Below the pieces are notes generated by a model, which did not search any database, was not told the origin of the DNA, and saw only the letters and a program-made list of their open reading frames with translations. Shown here one piece after another: positions 9,196-18,910 of a stretch of 64,000 bases of DNA (position 1 is the stretch's first letter; each line of letters opens with the position of its first letter). Both the position numbers and the translations under genes were made by a program. This DNA comes from Lacibacter sediminis. GTDB lineage: Bacteria > Bacteroidota > Bacteroidia > Chitinophagales > Chitinophagaceae. The stretch lies in the NCBI RefSeq assembly GCF_014168535.1, contig NZ_CP060007.1, forward strand, positions 2,604,001 to 2,668,000, given 5' to 3'.

Positions 9196-10893
9196 ATGAA
9201 AAGAAATATTGTTCTTGCCATGGGTTTGATCGTTGTTTTAGCAATGATGTTTTCAGCACCTGGTTGCCGGAAACTGAAGATTGAAGAAGCAACAACCGAG
9301 GATGTAAATATTGTGGGATACCTGGATAAAAACCTTGATTCATTTTCACTGTTCCGACAGATCTTAGACAGAACAGGAAACTCCGCATTCTTGAATGCAT
9401 ACGGAGCGTATACAGTTTTTGCCCCAACAAACAGTGGAGTGAAAACTTATCTTACAAAAATTGGCGCCGCTTCAGTTGATGCAGCTGATCTTAATACGTT
9501 GAAAGATATGGTTCGCTTGCATTTGCTTGAAGATACCATTTACACCAACTCATTTACTGATGGCAAACTGCCGGTTATTACCATGTATGGCCAATACCTT
9601 GTTACTGCAGTTGCGAACTCAGAAGGCGTATCAAGTTATTTGATCAACAGACAAGCAATTGTTCAACGCTCGAACGTGAAAGTAGGGAATGGTATCATTC
9701 ATGTAGTAAATAATGTATTGACACCCGCCATTAAAACTATTGCCAAGCAACTGGAAGATAATCCTAACTATTCCATTTTTGTGCAGGCATTAAAGGAAAC
9801 AGGGTTCTTTACAAAACTCAACACCGTTGACAGTGATACATCAAAGAGATGGTTAACTGTTTTTGCAGAAAGTAACCAGGCTTTGGCTGATAGCGGTATT
9901 ACAAGTTATGCGGCTCTGAAAACAAGATATTCTAAAACAGGTAACCCGGCCAATGCAAACGACAGTTTGCACATTTATGTAGCTTATCATATAACACAGG
10001 GGCTTAAATTTTTGGGAGACATTATCTCTACACCAACGCATATCACATTACAACCACAGGAAGTGATCAGTGTGAAACTGATTGATCAAAAAGTTGTATT
10101 AAATGAAGATGAGTTCAATGGTGTGCTGGAAAAAGGAATTATATTAAACAGAGATAAGAGTGATCTGGCAGCTACCAATGGTGTTTGGCATGATGCTGCA
10201 GCACATTTCCAGGTGAAATACAGAGCACCTTCGGCACTTTATTGGGATGTTTCTTCTTTTGACGAGATCAAGAAATTGCCGGCTTATTACAAAAAGGCGA
10301 ACTACAATTTTGCCCGACCAACTGAAGCAGACAATCCAATAAGAGATCATTACTGGGGTTGGGGACCATTGGCGGGAACAAATACATTGTCTTATCTCTA
10401 TTCAAGTTCAAGTTCGGTTTCAAACTATTCAGTAAATAATGATGTAAACATGCTGCCAATGGGCTTGCCAAGCCGGCCAATATGGTGGGAAATGAAAACA
10501 CCTCCTATCGTCAAAGGCAAGTATAAAGTGTGGATCTGTTACTCATGGCAAAAACAGTCATCTAGTTCAAACATGCTTTGCCAGGTTTCAGTAAATGGAG
10601 TGATCATGCAACGTACCATGAACTTTACTGAAGCAAGACCAATTGGTACTGATGCAGAACTGGAAGCCATTGGCTGGAAGCGATATATTGAAAATGCCGG
10701 TACAGGTAACAGACAGGCAGCAAGACAGGTTGGCGTTATTGAGTTTACAACCACACAACAACAAACCATCCGGATTACCCCATTGTCTGGAACGCAGAAT
10801 AATAACAACCTTGATATGATTCACTTTATCCCGATCGATCAGGATCAGATATTGCCAAGATTCAGACCGGATGGAACAAAGGTTTATCTCTAA
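9196..10893 (+). CDS. FAS1-domain lipoprotein with C-terminal DUF5108-like domain
   Basis: The frame is open from a TTG at 9181, but the ATG at 9196 directly starts a lipoprotein signal peptide (MKRNIVLAMGLIVVLAMMF, Cys24 in APGC), so I use it; length is 565 residues. Two FAS1-like domains are visible, about 35-180 (YTVFAPTNSGV ... NGIIHVVNNVL) and 185-340 (a degenerate copy, LTVFAESNQAL). The last ~215 residues form a different domain with YRAPSALYWDVSSFDEIKKL, then KYKVWICYSW and IRITPLSGTQNNNNLDMIHF. This resembles the jelly-roll-like C-terminal modules of PUL proteins annotated DUF5108 and probably binds carbohydrate. It lies directly after the SusD, in the slot normally held by a SusE/F-like surface glycan-binding protein. 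The DUF assignment is from memory of the family. Confidence 0.85.
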   Translation: MKRNIVLAMGLIVVLAMMFSAPGCRKLKIEEATTEDVNIVGYLDKNLDSFSLFRQILDRTGNSAFLNAYGAYTVFAPTNSGVKTYLTKIGAASVDAADLNTLKDMVRLHLLEDTIYTNSFTDGKLPVITMYGQYLVTAVANSEGVSSYLINRQAIVQRSNVKVGNGIIHVVNNVLTPAIKTIAKQLEDNPNYSIFVQALKETGFFTKLNTVDSDTSKRWLTVFAESNQALADSGITSYAALKTRYSKTGNPANANDSLHIYVAYHITQGLKFLGDIISTPTHITLQPQEVISVKLIDQKVVLNEDEFNGVLEKGIILNRDKSDLAATNGVWHDAAAHFQVKYRAPSALYWDVSSFDEIKKLPAYYKKANYNFARPTEADNPIRDHYWGWGPLAGTNTLSYLYSSSSSVSNYSVNNDVNMLPMGLPSRPIWWEMKTPPIVKGKYKVWICYSWQKQSSSSNMLCQVSVNGVIMQRTMNFTEARPIGTDAELEAIGWKRYIENAGTGNRQAARQVGVIEFTTTQQQTIRITPLSGTQNNNNLDMIHFIPIDQDQILPRFRPDGTKVYL

Positions 10894-10935
10894 TAATTGA
10901 AGAACGACTCGACTGATAAAATAAAAAAATAATAA

Positions 10936-12363
10936 ATGAAGAGCAGGTATAAAAGTTTGTTACTGGTTGCTTTGGGAACGATGCTGCTTTATGGTTGCAG
11001 TAAAGTAAAAGAAGAGCGCAATGCCATAACGGATGAATCATTAAAGATCACGTTGTTTGAATTGGTGAATGCCAACCCAGATCTGAGCACATTCGCAAAA
11101 TATCTTGTGCAAACAGGATATGATAAAGTATTGAATTCTTCAAAAAGTTTTACAGTGTATGCTCCGGTTAACAGTGCGTTGGCCACATTAGATCCGGCGA
11201 TTGTTAACGATGCCGCAAAGCTGAAATTATTTGTAGGTAACCATATTGCAGGGCAGCTTTACCGTACAGCCGATGTTCCTGTTCTCACAAGGGTCGGTAT
11301 GTTGAACAGCAAGTACAACAATCTGAAGGGCACACAAATTGGTGATGCTGTGATTAAGAATGCTGATAAATATGCCGCAAACGGATTGTTACAGGTAATT
11401 GACAAATTTCTTCCTGCTTTGGATAACAGTTGGGAAGTACTTTCAACAAGTGCAGATATACCGTTGAAGCAGAAAGCATTCATGCTGTCGCTTTTCAGAA
11501 ATGTATTTGACACAAGCAATGCAATTATTATTGGTGTTCATCCAACTACAGGCGAACCTATTTATCAACCAGGTACCGATTCAGTATACACGAATCTTTT
11601 CTGGAATCGTGTACATGATCTTAAAAACGAACAGAAGCAGTATACTTTGTTTGTACTCACAGACGCAGCATGGGATTCGGAGGTAACAAAGTTTAAACCT
11701 TACTATGTTGTTACGAATAATGCAGACAGTAATACTCTGGTTACAAGCTGGAATGTGGTGAAAGATTTTGCCGTTGACACTTTGTACGGCAATCCTTCTG
11801 CAATTCCTGATACTATTACATCAGAGTTTGGAACGAAGCTTCCTGTTGAGCGTTCGGCTATTGTAAAAACGATCAAGACAAGCAATGGCATTGTTTACAT
11901 CATGAGCAAAATGAATGTACTCCCTGCTTCAAAAATGAAAACAATTCTGATAGAAGGTGAAAGTTATACCTCTACCAATGTAGACAGGAGAGGAAATACC
12001 TATTTCCGTGATCGTATTAATACACTCACCGGTAAAGATTTTCGTGATGTACTTGTTTTGGGTCATAACTCCAGCGGTTTTAACATTCGTTACGAGTTAA
12101 AAGAAATACCCTCTATAAAATACAAGGCATATTGGATGGCTTACAACGATTTTCAAACAGCGACATATACACAAAAACTGGCTATTGGTACGGTTGCCTC
12201 AGCAACTTTTGCAATGACGAATGTTGTTGCACTCAACTTCAACGAAATATATCTCGGTGAATTTACAATGAGTCAATATGCGCCTTTGTATAATATTTAT
12301 TTAGTTGCAAATGGAACCAATCCAATTGTATGCGATTACATTAAACTCGTACCAAGCTTATAA
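10936..12363 (+). CDS. FAS1-domain lipoprotein with lectin-like C-terminal domain
   Basis: 475 residues. The lipoprotein signal peptide MKSRYKSLLLVALGTMLL ends at YGC (Cys21). The first FAS1 domain covers about 35-155 (FTVYAPVNSALATLDP ... NGLLQVIDKFL). A second, diverged one covers about 165-320 (YTLFVLTDAAWDSEV ... NGIVYIMSKMN). The C-terminal ~150 residues (MKTILIEGESYTSTNVD ... VVALNFNEIYLGEF ... IVCDYIKLVPSL) have the layout of the C-terminal domain of the preceding FAS1 protein and end in a similar 'D-x-I-x-(L/F)-(V/I)-P' strand. The two are probably tandem paralogues that diverged. The gene lies 42 bases after the preceding FAS1 gene and 25 bases before the second SusC. Probable role: surface glycan binding. 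Confidence 0.85.
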   Translation: MKSRYKSLLLVALGTMLLYGCSKVKEERNAITDESLKITLFELVNANPDLSTFAKYLVQTGYDKVLNSSKSFTVYAPVNSALATLDPAIVNDAAKLKLFVGNHIAGQLYRTADVPVLTRVGMLNSKYNNLKGTQIGDAVIKNADKYAANGLLQVIDKFLPALDNSWEVLSTSADIPLKQKAFMLSLFRNVFDTSNAIIIGVHPTTGEPIYQPGTDSVYTNLFWNRVHDLKNEQKQYTLFVLTDAAWDSEVTKFKPYYVVTNNADSNTLVTSWNVVKDFAVDTLYGNPSAIPDTITSEFGTKLPVERSAIVKTIKTSNGIVYIMSKMNVLPASKMKTILIEGESYTSTNVDRRGNTYFRDRINTLTGKDFRDVLVLGHNSSGFNIRYELKEIPSIKYKAYWMAYNDFQTATYTQKLAIGTVASATFAMTNVVALNFNEIYLGEFTMSQYAPLYNIYLVANGTNPIVCDYIKLVPSL

Positions 12364-12388
12364 TAAAGGAACAAAAAAGATATTCGTA

Positions 12389-15300
12389 ATGACAAAAACT
12401 AACTTACATAAACTGCTTTTAACATTGTTGCTGTCCGGGGGAGCTGTTTGCATGCAGGAATTAATGGCGCAGCAAACTCAAACTGTTAAGACAGATTCAA
12501 CTAAGGCAAAAGTAAAATTGCCATTAACAGGTGTTGTTACAGATGCCGCAACAAAAAAACCACTTAGTGGTGTACGGGTTGCAGTAAGAGATTTTTCTGC
12601 TGCAATTACAGACGATGCTGGCGAATTTACATTAAACGTGCCCGCATATACTGCTGATGTTGAAATAACGGCAGATGGCTTTGCAAAAAAACAAGTGTCG
12701 TTAAAAGGAAGCAAGTCAATTACTGTTGCGTTGTTAAGCCAGCCGGCATCAACTTTCCAGGATGAAGTAACCCTTCCATTTGGCAAGATCATGAAACGCA
12801 ATTTAACCGCAGCTGCTGTTGGTTATGATGCAAACAGTGAATGGCGTCGTCCGTTTGAAATTACTGATGCTGCTTTGCAAGGCAAGGTAAGTGGATTGAA
12901 TGTTATACGTCGTTCAGGTACACCTGGTATTGGCGCAAATCTTTTTTTAAGAGGTTTTAATTCTCTTTATACCAGCAATGCTCCGTTAGTTGTTGTAGAT
13001 GGAATTGTATACGATATCAATGATTATGGTTCAAGCATTATTGCTAACAACTATACCAATCCTCTCGCTCTGATCAATGTGCAGGATATCGATAACTACA
13101 CAGTAGTAAAGGACGCATCTTCGATCTATGGTGTGAAAGGTGCAAATGGAGCTATTATCATTACAACATCAAGAGCAAAAGAAGAAGCAACCGCCATCGA
13201 CTTTGGAGTGTACACCAGTTATAACCAGGCTCCTGATCTCATGCCGGTAATGAATGCCCATAATTACAGGATCTACTTAAGCGAGATGTTGCAAAGTAAA
13301 GGGATGTCGTCTTCAACTATTGCAGCATTACCTTATATGAATGATGATACTGCGTCTAATTCTTCTTACTATCGCTATCACAACAATACAAACTGGCAGC
13401 GTAATGTTTTCAACAATAGTGTCAATCAGAATTATTACCTGAAAGTAACAGGTGGTGATAATATTGCAACGTATGCATTAAGTGTGGGCTTCAGCAAAAA
13501 TGCTGGTGTAATTACAAATACAGATCTTACACGGTATAATACACGCTTCAATGCTAAGTTTAACTTTTCAAAGAAATTCACCGGGGAAGCAAACCTCGCA
13601 TTCAACTATAATCAAACAAATTTAAAATACCAGGGTGTAGTTGAAAAAACCGGTGCCTTATACACTGCTTTAACAAAGTCTCCATTCCTTGGCCCCAATG
13701 AAGTAAATGAAAAAGGGGTGCTTTCTCCTAACCTGGAAGATACTGATATACTTGGTGTAAGTAACCCTTCTGCATTGATCAATAATATGCAGGCTTATAA
13801 CAGATACTACAGGTTTATGGGTTCTTATAAATTCAGTTACGATTTCAACAAATCATGGTCGGCATCAACTCTCTTTGGTCTGGTGTTCGATAAAGTGCGT
13901 GAAAATATTTTTGTGCCACGTAAAGGTGTAGCCAATGATACATTAAGCAGCTTTGTTGCAGACAGCCGTCTTGGTACACAGGTGAAACGTTTGTTTTCTG
14001 TATTCTCTGATTCAAGAATTGAGTTCAAAAAAACGTATAACCTGCGCCATAGCTTTTCTTCAAGATTAGGATTGCGGTACCAGCACAACAAAGCACAACA
14101 GGATTTTACTTTAGGTTACAACTCTGCTACCGATGAATTGATCAGCGTGCAAAACGGTATTAATGCATTGCGTCAAACAGGTGGTGGAATTGGCGAATGG
14201 AACTGGATGAATACTTACTTTAATGCAGATTATGGCTATAGAGATCGGTTGTTTTTCAGCTTTAATGCCGCAATGGATGGTTCTTCAAGATTTGGATCGC
14301 AAGTAAAAAATGGTGTAAATATTGGTGGTAACAGATATGCTGTAATGCCATCAATTGGTGCTGCCTGGTTACTTTCATCTGAAGGCTTTATGGCAAACAC
14401 TACGCTTGATCTGTTGAAGCTTCGTCTTACTTACAGCATCGCAGGTAATGATGATATTGGCAATTATACAGGACGTCAAACATATGGATCACAAAACCTT
14501 CTAGGTATGCAGGGGCTTGTGCGTAATGGTATTCCTAACCCTGCCATCCAATGGGAAACAAACAAGAAATTAAATATAGGTGTTGACCTTGCTTTCTGGA
14601 ACGAACGTATAAACGCAAGTGTTGATATATATAACAACAAAACCGAAAACATGCTGGTATACGAACCACTGGCAGCTGCAACCGGTTTTGAAAAAGTGCT
14701 TGCCAACAGTGGCAGCATGAAAAACAGCGGTATTGAATTTGCTGTAAATGCACGACTTGTTAATCAAGCTAAGTGGAAATGGGATGTAGGGTTGATGATC
14801 GCAAAAAATACAAACAAAGTGGTGTCGATCCCCAGTGGACAAATGACAACTGAATACTCTGGCGCAACCATCCTAACACAAAACTCGCTCCAGTCAACTC
14901 TCTTTTATGGTTACATCGCAAAGGGTGTTTTCAGCACTGAACAAGATGCAGCTAACTCAGGATTGAAGAAAAAAAATGCTGACGGTTCTTATACAAACTT
15001 CAGAGCGGGGGATGTTCGTTTTTTTGATATTAACAACGATAACATCATCGACGAAAAAGACAGAAGCATCATTGGTATTCCAACACCTGACTTTTTTGGA
15101 AGCATCAATACAAGAGTTGAATACGGTCGCTTTTCATTAGATGCTTTATTTACATTCTCACAGGGAAATGATATTTTCAACTTCCTGCGTTACAAACTTG
15201 AATCAGCAAGTGGAATAGAAAATCAATTGAATAGTGTTGTAAACAGATGGAGAGCAGAAGGACAAAGAACTGAAATGCCTAAAGCTACCTTTGGCGATCC

Positions 15301-15574
15301 GATGGGTAATAACCGTTTCAGCACACGCTGGATCGAAGATGGTTCTTATTTCCGTTTACGTAGTGCTTCCATTACTTATGCGATACCATTCAAAGATAAA
15401 TTCATTAAGAATGCATCTGTATACCTCAGCGGAACCAATCTGTTTACACTGACAAGATATACAGGTTACGACCCTGAATTCAGTGCATCACCAAGCTTAT
15501 TTGCACAAGGTATTGATACAGGTCTCGATCCGTTATACAGAAGTATTACACTTGGAGCACGGATAGGTTTGTAA
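12389..15574 (+). CDS. SusC/RagA-type TonB-linked outer-membrane transporter (second copy)
   Basis: The frame is open from 12305, inside the previous gene. The ATG at 12389 begins a proper Sec signal peptide (MTKTNLHKLLLTLLLSGGAV ... ending LMAQQ) and is the likely start, giving 1061 residues. Domains: carboxypeptidase-regulatory-like fold about 48-115 (LTGVVTDAATKKPLSGVRV), plug about 150-270 (LQGKVSGLNVIRRSGTPG, LFLRGFNSLY, YTVVKDASSIYGVKGANG), then barrel. A calcium-type loop, DINNDNIIDEKD, occurs late in the barrel. It is clearly diverged from the SusC at 4331, so the operon encodes two transporters with probably different ligands rather than a recent duplication. The cognate SusD starts 47 bases downstream. 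Confidence 0.95.
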   Translation: MTKTNLHKLLLTLLLSGGAVCMQELMAQQTQTVKTDSTKAKVKLPLTGVVTDAATKKPLSGVRVAVRDFSAAITDDAGEFTLNVPAYTADVEITADGFAKKQVSLKGSKSITVALLSQPASTFQDEVTLPFGKIMKRNLTAAAVGYDANSEWRRPFEITDAALQGKVSGLNVIRRSGTPGIGANLFLRGFNSLYTSNAPLVVVDGIVYDINDYGSSIIANNYTNPLALINVQDIDNYTVVKDASSIYGVKGANGAIIITTSRAKEEATAIDFGVYTSYNQAPDLMPVMNAHNYRIYLSEMLQSKGMSSSTIAALPYMNDDTASNSSYYRYHNNTNWQRNVFNNSVNQNYYLKVTGGDNIATYALSVGFSKNAGVITNTDLTRYNTRFNAKFNFSKKFTGEANLAFNYNQTNLKYQGVVEKTGALYTALTKSPFLGPNEVNEKGVLSPNLEDTDILGVSNPSALINNMQAYNRYYRFMGSYKFSYDFNKSWSASTLFGLVFDKVRENIFVPRKGVANDTLSSFVADSRLGTQVKRLFSVFSDSRIEFKKTYNLRHSFSSRLGLRYQHNKAQQDFTLGYNSATDELISVQNGINALRQTGGGIGEWNWMNTYFNADYGYRDRLFFSFNAAMDGSSRFGSQVKNGVNIGGNRYAVMPSIGAAWLLSSEGFMANTTLDLLKLRLTYSIAGNDDIGNYTGRQTYGSQNLLGMQGLVRNGIPNPAIQWETNKKLNIGVDLAFWNERINASVDIYNNKTENMLVYEPLAAATGFEKVLANSGSMKNSGIEFAVNARLVNQAKWKWDVGLMIAKNTNKVVSIPSGQMTTEYSGATILTQNSLQSTLFYGYIAKGVFSTEQDAANSGLKKKNADGSYTNFRAGDVRFFDINNDNIIDEKDRSIIGIPTPDFFGSINTRVEYGRFSLDALFTFSQGNDIFNFLRYKLESASGIENQLNSVVNRWRAEGQRTEMPKATFGDPMGNNRFSTRWIEDGSYFRLRSASITYAIPFKDKFIKNASVYLSGTNLFTLTRYTGYDPEFSASPSLFAQGIDTGLDPLYRSITLGARIGL

Positions 15575-15621
15575 GAAGGTATGTTGTTTAAAAAATGTGA
15601 ATCTTAAATCTTACTTCAGTT

Positions 15622-17367
15622 ATGAAGAAAATAAAGTTGATAAAATCTGTTTTGTTTGCAACGCTGCTGTTGAGTTTTGCCGGTTGTAAAAAAGTGTTTG
15701 ATATAAAGCCGGAAGAGCAGCTCGATGAAAGCAATGCTTACCAGAACGTGTACGATGCTGATGCAGCAGTGGTAGGTATTTACGGAAAGTTCATGGGACT
15801 GGCCGAGCAATATGTTGTATTAAATGAATTACGTGCCGATTTGCTTGATGTAACAGTTAATTCAAATGAAAGTCTTCGTCAGTTAAGTACACATAGTGTA
15901 ACGGAGAACAATCCATATGCAAGTCCGAAGCCTTTTTATGAATTGATCCTCAACTGTAATGATGTACTTGAGCATTTTAAAGTAATGGTTGCTGAAAAGA
16001 AAATGACGGAAGATCAGTTTAACCAACGCTATTCAGATGTTGGCGCATTACGTTCATTTGTTTATCTGCAACTGGGCATTCATTTTGGATCTGTGCCTTA
16101 TATAACAAGTGCTTTGAAAAATGTTGACGAAGTAAAGAATGCCGGCAATTTCCCCCGTATTCCGTTTAATTTATTGCTTGACAGCTTGGTTAATTTTACA
16201 GAGGCGCTTCCATTTAAAGATGTTTACCCAACAGGTACTAATCTTAATATTACAGTAGATGGTTTCCCAACAGAAAAATTTTACATCAATAAACGTTGCC
16301 TGTTAGGCGATTTGTATTTGTGGAAAAATGACTTTGTAAAGGCAGCTACATATTACAGACAAGTAATGGAAGTAGCAACCACCGGCACAGCAGGAGAAAA
16401 CTATTACTCTCAATATAAAATGGGCTGGTGGGGCACTGGTGCTGCACCTCACTATGTTTCCTATACAAGAGCTGGTGATGCTTCAAGTTTAATTTATAAT
16501 GATGGATGGCGTACCATGTTTGAAAATACGTGGACATCCGATGGTTTCCGCCGTGAATGGATCTGGGCATTACCTTTTGACAGCAAATTCAAACCCGATA
16601 ATTCGCTGATTAAATTATTCTCCCCGATAGGTGGAAATTATCTTGTACGCCCTTCACAGGAAATATATGACATGTGGGATGGCGAAACGCAACGTGTTGC
16701 TCAAGGAGGTTCTATTCCTTACGATGCTCGTAAATTATTAAGTACAATGACAATTGGTGGCCAACCTGTTGCCATGAAGTATTTGTACAATTACATTGGT
16801 TGGAATACTGCGTCCGCTTTAAATCCATTGCAGAAAAATGGCAAATGGTTCCTGTATCGCCAAACACACCTGCACATGCGTTTTTCTGAAGCAGCAAACA
16901 GGGCGGGAAAACATTTATTAGCCTGGGGCTTATGGAATGGTGGTATTCGTAGTGCCTATCCTAACCCAATTTCTGATGTAAGTCTTTATCATAACACATT
17001 ATGGGAACCGTACCCTTTCAATTTCGATGCAAGAAACAGTGATAATAGTGTGCCTTATTTCCGTGCCGACTGGTATCGTAATCTTGGAGTACGTGGCAGA
17101 GCAAATATGATCAACGTAGCTATTCCAGCTTCAGATAGCCTGTTAAGTATTGAAAGTGGCATCATTAAAGAAGGTGCATTAGAAAACGCATTTGAAGGGA
17201 CAAGATGGGCTGATTTATTACGTATTGCTATCCGTAGAAACGATCCTGCATTTATTGCAGATAAAGTATATAACAAACTGATCAAATCAGGGATCTCATC
17301 AGGAGCTGCTTCAACAGCAAGAGCAAAACTGATGACAAAAGATTATTACCTGCCATTTAAATGGTAA
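15622..17367 (+). CDS. SusD/RagB family surface glycan-binding lipoprotein (partner of the second SusC)
   Basis: 581 residues with lipoprotein signal MKKIKLIKSVLFATLLLSF then AGC (Cys22), followed by KKVFDIKPEEQLDESNAYQN, a standard SusD opening. The core motif is VGALRSFVYLQLGIHFGSVPY. The C-terminal RagB-type helix is IIKEGALENAFEGTRWADLLR, and the protein ends in DYYLPFKW. It is about 60 residues longer than the SusD at 7627 because of an insertion in the middle (about 245-330). It is the last gene of the operon, and a possible terminator follows. Confidence 0.95.
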   Translation: MKKIKLIKSVLFATLLLSFAGCKKVFDIKPEEQLDESNAYQNVYDADAAVVGIYGKFMGLAEQYVVLNELRADLLDVTVNSNESLRQLSTHSVTENNPYASPKPFYELILNCNDVLEHFKVMVAEKKMTEDQFNQRYSDVGALRSFVYLQLGIHFGSVPYITSALKNVDEVKNAGNFPRIPFNLLLDSLVNFTEALPFKDVYPTGTNLNITVDGFPTEKFYINKRCLLGDLYLWKNDFVKAATYYRQVMEVATTGTAGENYYSQYKMGWWGTGAAPHYVSYTRAGDASSLIYNDGWRTMFENTWTSDGFRREWIWALPFDSKFKPDNSLIKLFSPIGGNYLVRPSQEIYDMWDGETQRVAQGGSIPYDARKLLSTMTIGGQPVAMKYLYNYIGWNTASALNPLQKNGKWFLYRQTHLHMRFSEAANRAGKHLLAWGLWNGGIRSAYPNPISDVSLYHNTLWEPYPFNFDARNSDNSVPYFRADWYRNLGVRGRANMINVAIPASDSLLSIESGIIKEGALENAFEGTRWADLLRIAIRRNDPAFIADKVYNKLIKSGISSGAASTARAKLMTKDYYLPFKW

Positions 17368-17400
17368 AATAGTTTTTCAGCAAGCAATCGATAGAAAAGG

Positions 17401-17428
17401 GCAGGAGGTAAAATACCTGTCTTTTTCA
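17401..17428 (+). terminator. Possible terminator after the SusC/SusD operon
   Basis: An imperfect hairpin built on CAGGAGGTA and TACCTG (17402-17419) with a 3-base AAA loop is followed by CTTTTTC. The stem has a bulge and the T tract is short, so this is only a candidate. It is placed correctly between the SusD stop at 17367 and the GH105 start at 17554. Confidence 0.4.
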
Positions 17429-17553
17429 TTTAAGTAATTACCGTGATTCGTTCAATACAGCACAGCAGCCAACGAAAACGATTAAGTTGAATACTCAATT
17501 CTATTCAGCAAAGACATGATATATTTAGCATATCAAACACAAACCAAATTGCC

Positions 17554-18906
17554 ATGAAAAGAATAATTGTAAGTGTGGCTTTGCTTACAGTAACAGCAGC
17601 CAATGCACAGGTTAAAACCAAGCCAAAACAAAACGATGTAACAACTCCTTTGCATGCCATGAAAGTGGACTATCCAAGTCCGTATGGTGCTCCTTCAAAG
17701 GAAAGTGTAAAAGCCGTTGTAGATAAAGTATATAACTATCTGAATGCGGTTACGCCTGCTGAGATGATGAACAAGAAAACAGGTGCGGCTGTAACCGATG
17801 TGAATGCATTGGATACAAACACTGTGTTGAAGCAAGGTGATTTTCGTTTGACCAGTTACGAATGGGGGGTTACGTATTCTGCATTTCAACGGGCTGCCGA
17901 AACAACCGGTGACAAAAAATATGCTGCGTATGTAAAAACGAGATATGATTTCATGGCGAAATGGATCCCTGCCATTCAAAATAAATTTTCGTGGGAATAT
18001 ATCCGAAAGAAGGGATTGTTGTCGCAGCCAATCAATCCACATGCCTTGGATGATGGAGGTGCGGTTTGTGCATCTATGATCAAAGCACAAAACAGCGGCT
18101 TAAGTAATAATCTGCGTCCAATCATCGATCATCTTTCGAATTATGTCATCAACAAAGAATACCGTTTGAAAGATGGCACACTTGCACGAATGCGTCCGCA
18201 GGCAAATACACTTTGGCTTGATGATCTGTATATGGGTGTACCTACTATGGCCTTCATGGGCAAGCTCACAGGCGAAACAAAATATTATGATGATGCAGTG
18301 AACCAGTTGCAGCTTTATACCAAACGTATGTTTAATAAAGAGAAAGGTGTGTATATGCATGGCTGGGTAGAGAGCATGGAACATCATCCGGAATTCCGTT
18401 GGGCAAGAGCAAACGGTTGGGCATTGATGACGATGAGTGAAATGCTGGATGCATTACCCGAAACACATCCCGGCAGAGCATTTGTATTGCAACAATTCAA
18501 AGCACATGTAAATGGTTTGATGCAATACCAGGATGGCACTGGCTTCTGGCATCAGTTGTTAGACAGAAGCGATTCTTATCTCGAAACATCAGCTACAGCA
18601 ATTTATGCGTATTGCATTACCCATGCTATCAACAAAGGATGGATTGATGCAATGACGTATGCACCAACAGCCATTCTTGCATGGAATGCAGTAAGCACAA
18701 AAGTAAATGCACAGGGACAGGTAGAAGGCACCTGTGTTGGTACAGGTATGGCTTTTGATCCTGCGTTTTATTATTACCGCCCGGTGAATGTGTTTGCTGC
18801 ACATGGATATGGCCCGGTGATTCTGGCAGGCGCTGAAATGTATCAATTATTAAGTCAGTTCAAATTTGTGATCAACGACAGTTCACTGCAACTGTTGAAA
18901 CAATAA
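17554..18906 (+). CDS. GH105 unsaturated rhamnogalacturonyl hydrolase
   Basis: 450 residues with a Sec signal peptide (MKRIIVSVALLTVTAANAQ). The (alpha/alpha)6-barrel features of GH105 (YteR/YesR type) are present: the catalytic-Asp motif TLWLDDLYMGVP with D223-D224, the preceding RMRPQAN, and WARANGWALMTMSEML about 60 residues later. TGFWHQLLDRSDSYLETSATA and ACGY-like HGYGPVILAGAEMY close the fold. The enzyme removes the 4,5-unsaturated galacturonyl residue that rhamnogalacturonan lyases leave at the non-reducing end; the signal peptide places it in the periplasm or at the surface. It is followed 4 bases later by the CE12 esterase, so the two act as a short operon on acetylated rhamnogalacturonan fragments. 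A loose -7-like TATATTTA lies at 17520. Family call is firm. Confidence 0.93.
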   Translation: MKRIIVSVALLTVTAANAQVKTKPKQNDVTTPLHAMKVDYPSPYGAPSKESVKAVVDKVYNYLNAVTPAEMMNKKTGAAVTDVNALDTNTVLKQGDFRLTSYEWGVTYSAFQRAAETTGDKKYAAYVKTRYDFMAKWIPAIQNKFSWEYIRKKGLLSQPINPHALDDGGAVCASMIKAQNSGLSNNLRPIIDHLSNYVINKEYRLKDGTLARMRPQANTLWLDDLYMGVPTMAFMGKLTGETKYYDDAVNQLQLYTKRMFNKEKGVYMHGWVESMEHHPEFRWARANGWALMTMSEMLDALPETHPGRAFVLQQFKAHVNGLMQYQDGTGFWHQLLDRSDSYLETSATAIYAYCITHAINKGWIDAMTYAPTAILAWNAVSTKVNAQGQVEGTCVGTGMAFDPAFYYYRPVNVFAAHGYGPVILAGAEMYQLLSQFKFVINDSSLQLLKQ

Positions 18907-18910
18907 GCAC

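Noticed and set aside
12305..12388. Upstream in-frame start of the second SusC
   Set aside because: It lies inside the FAS1 gene and would put 28 non-signal residues ahead of a good signal peptide that starts at 12389.
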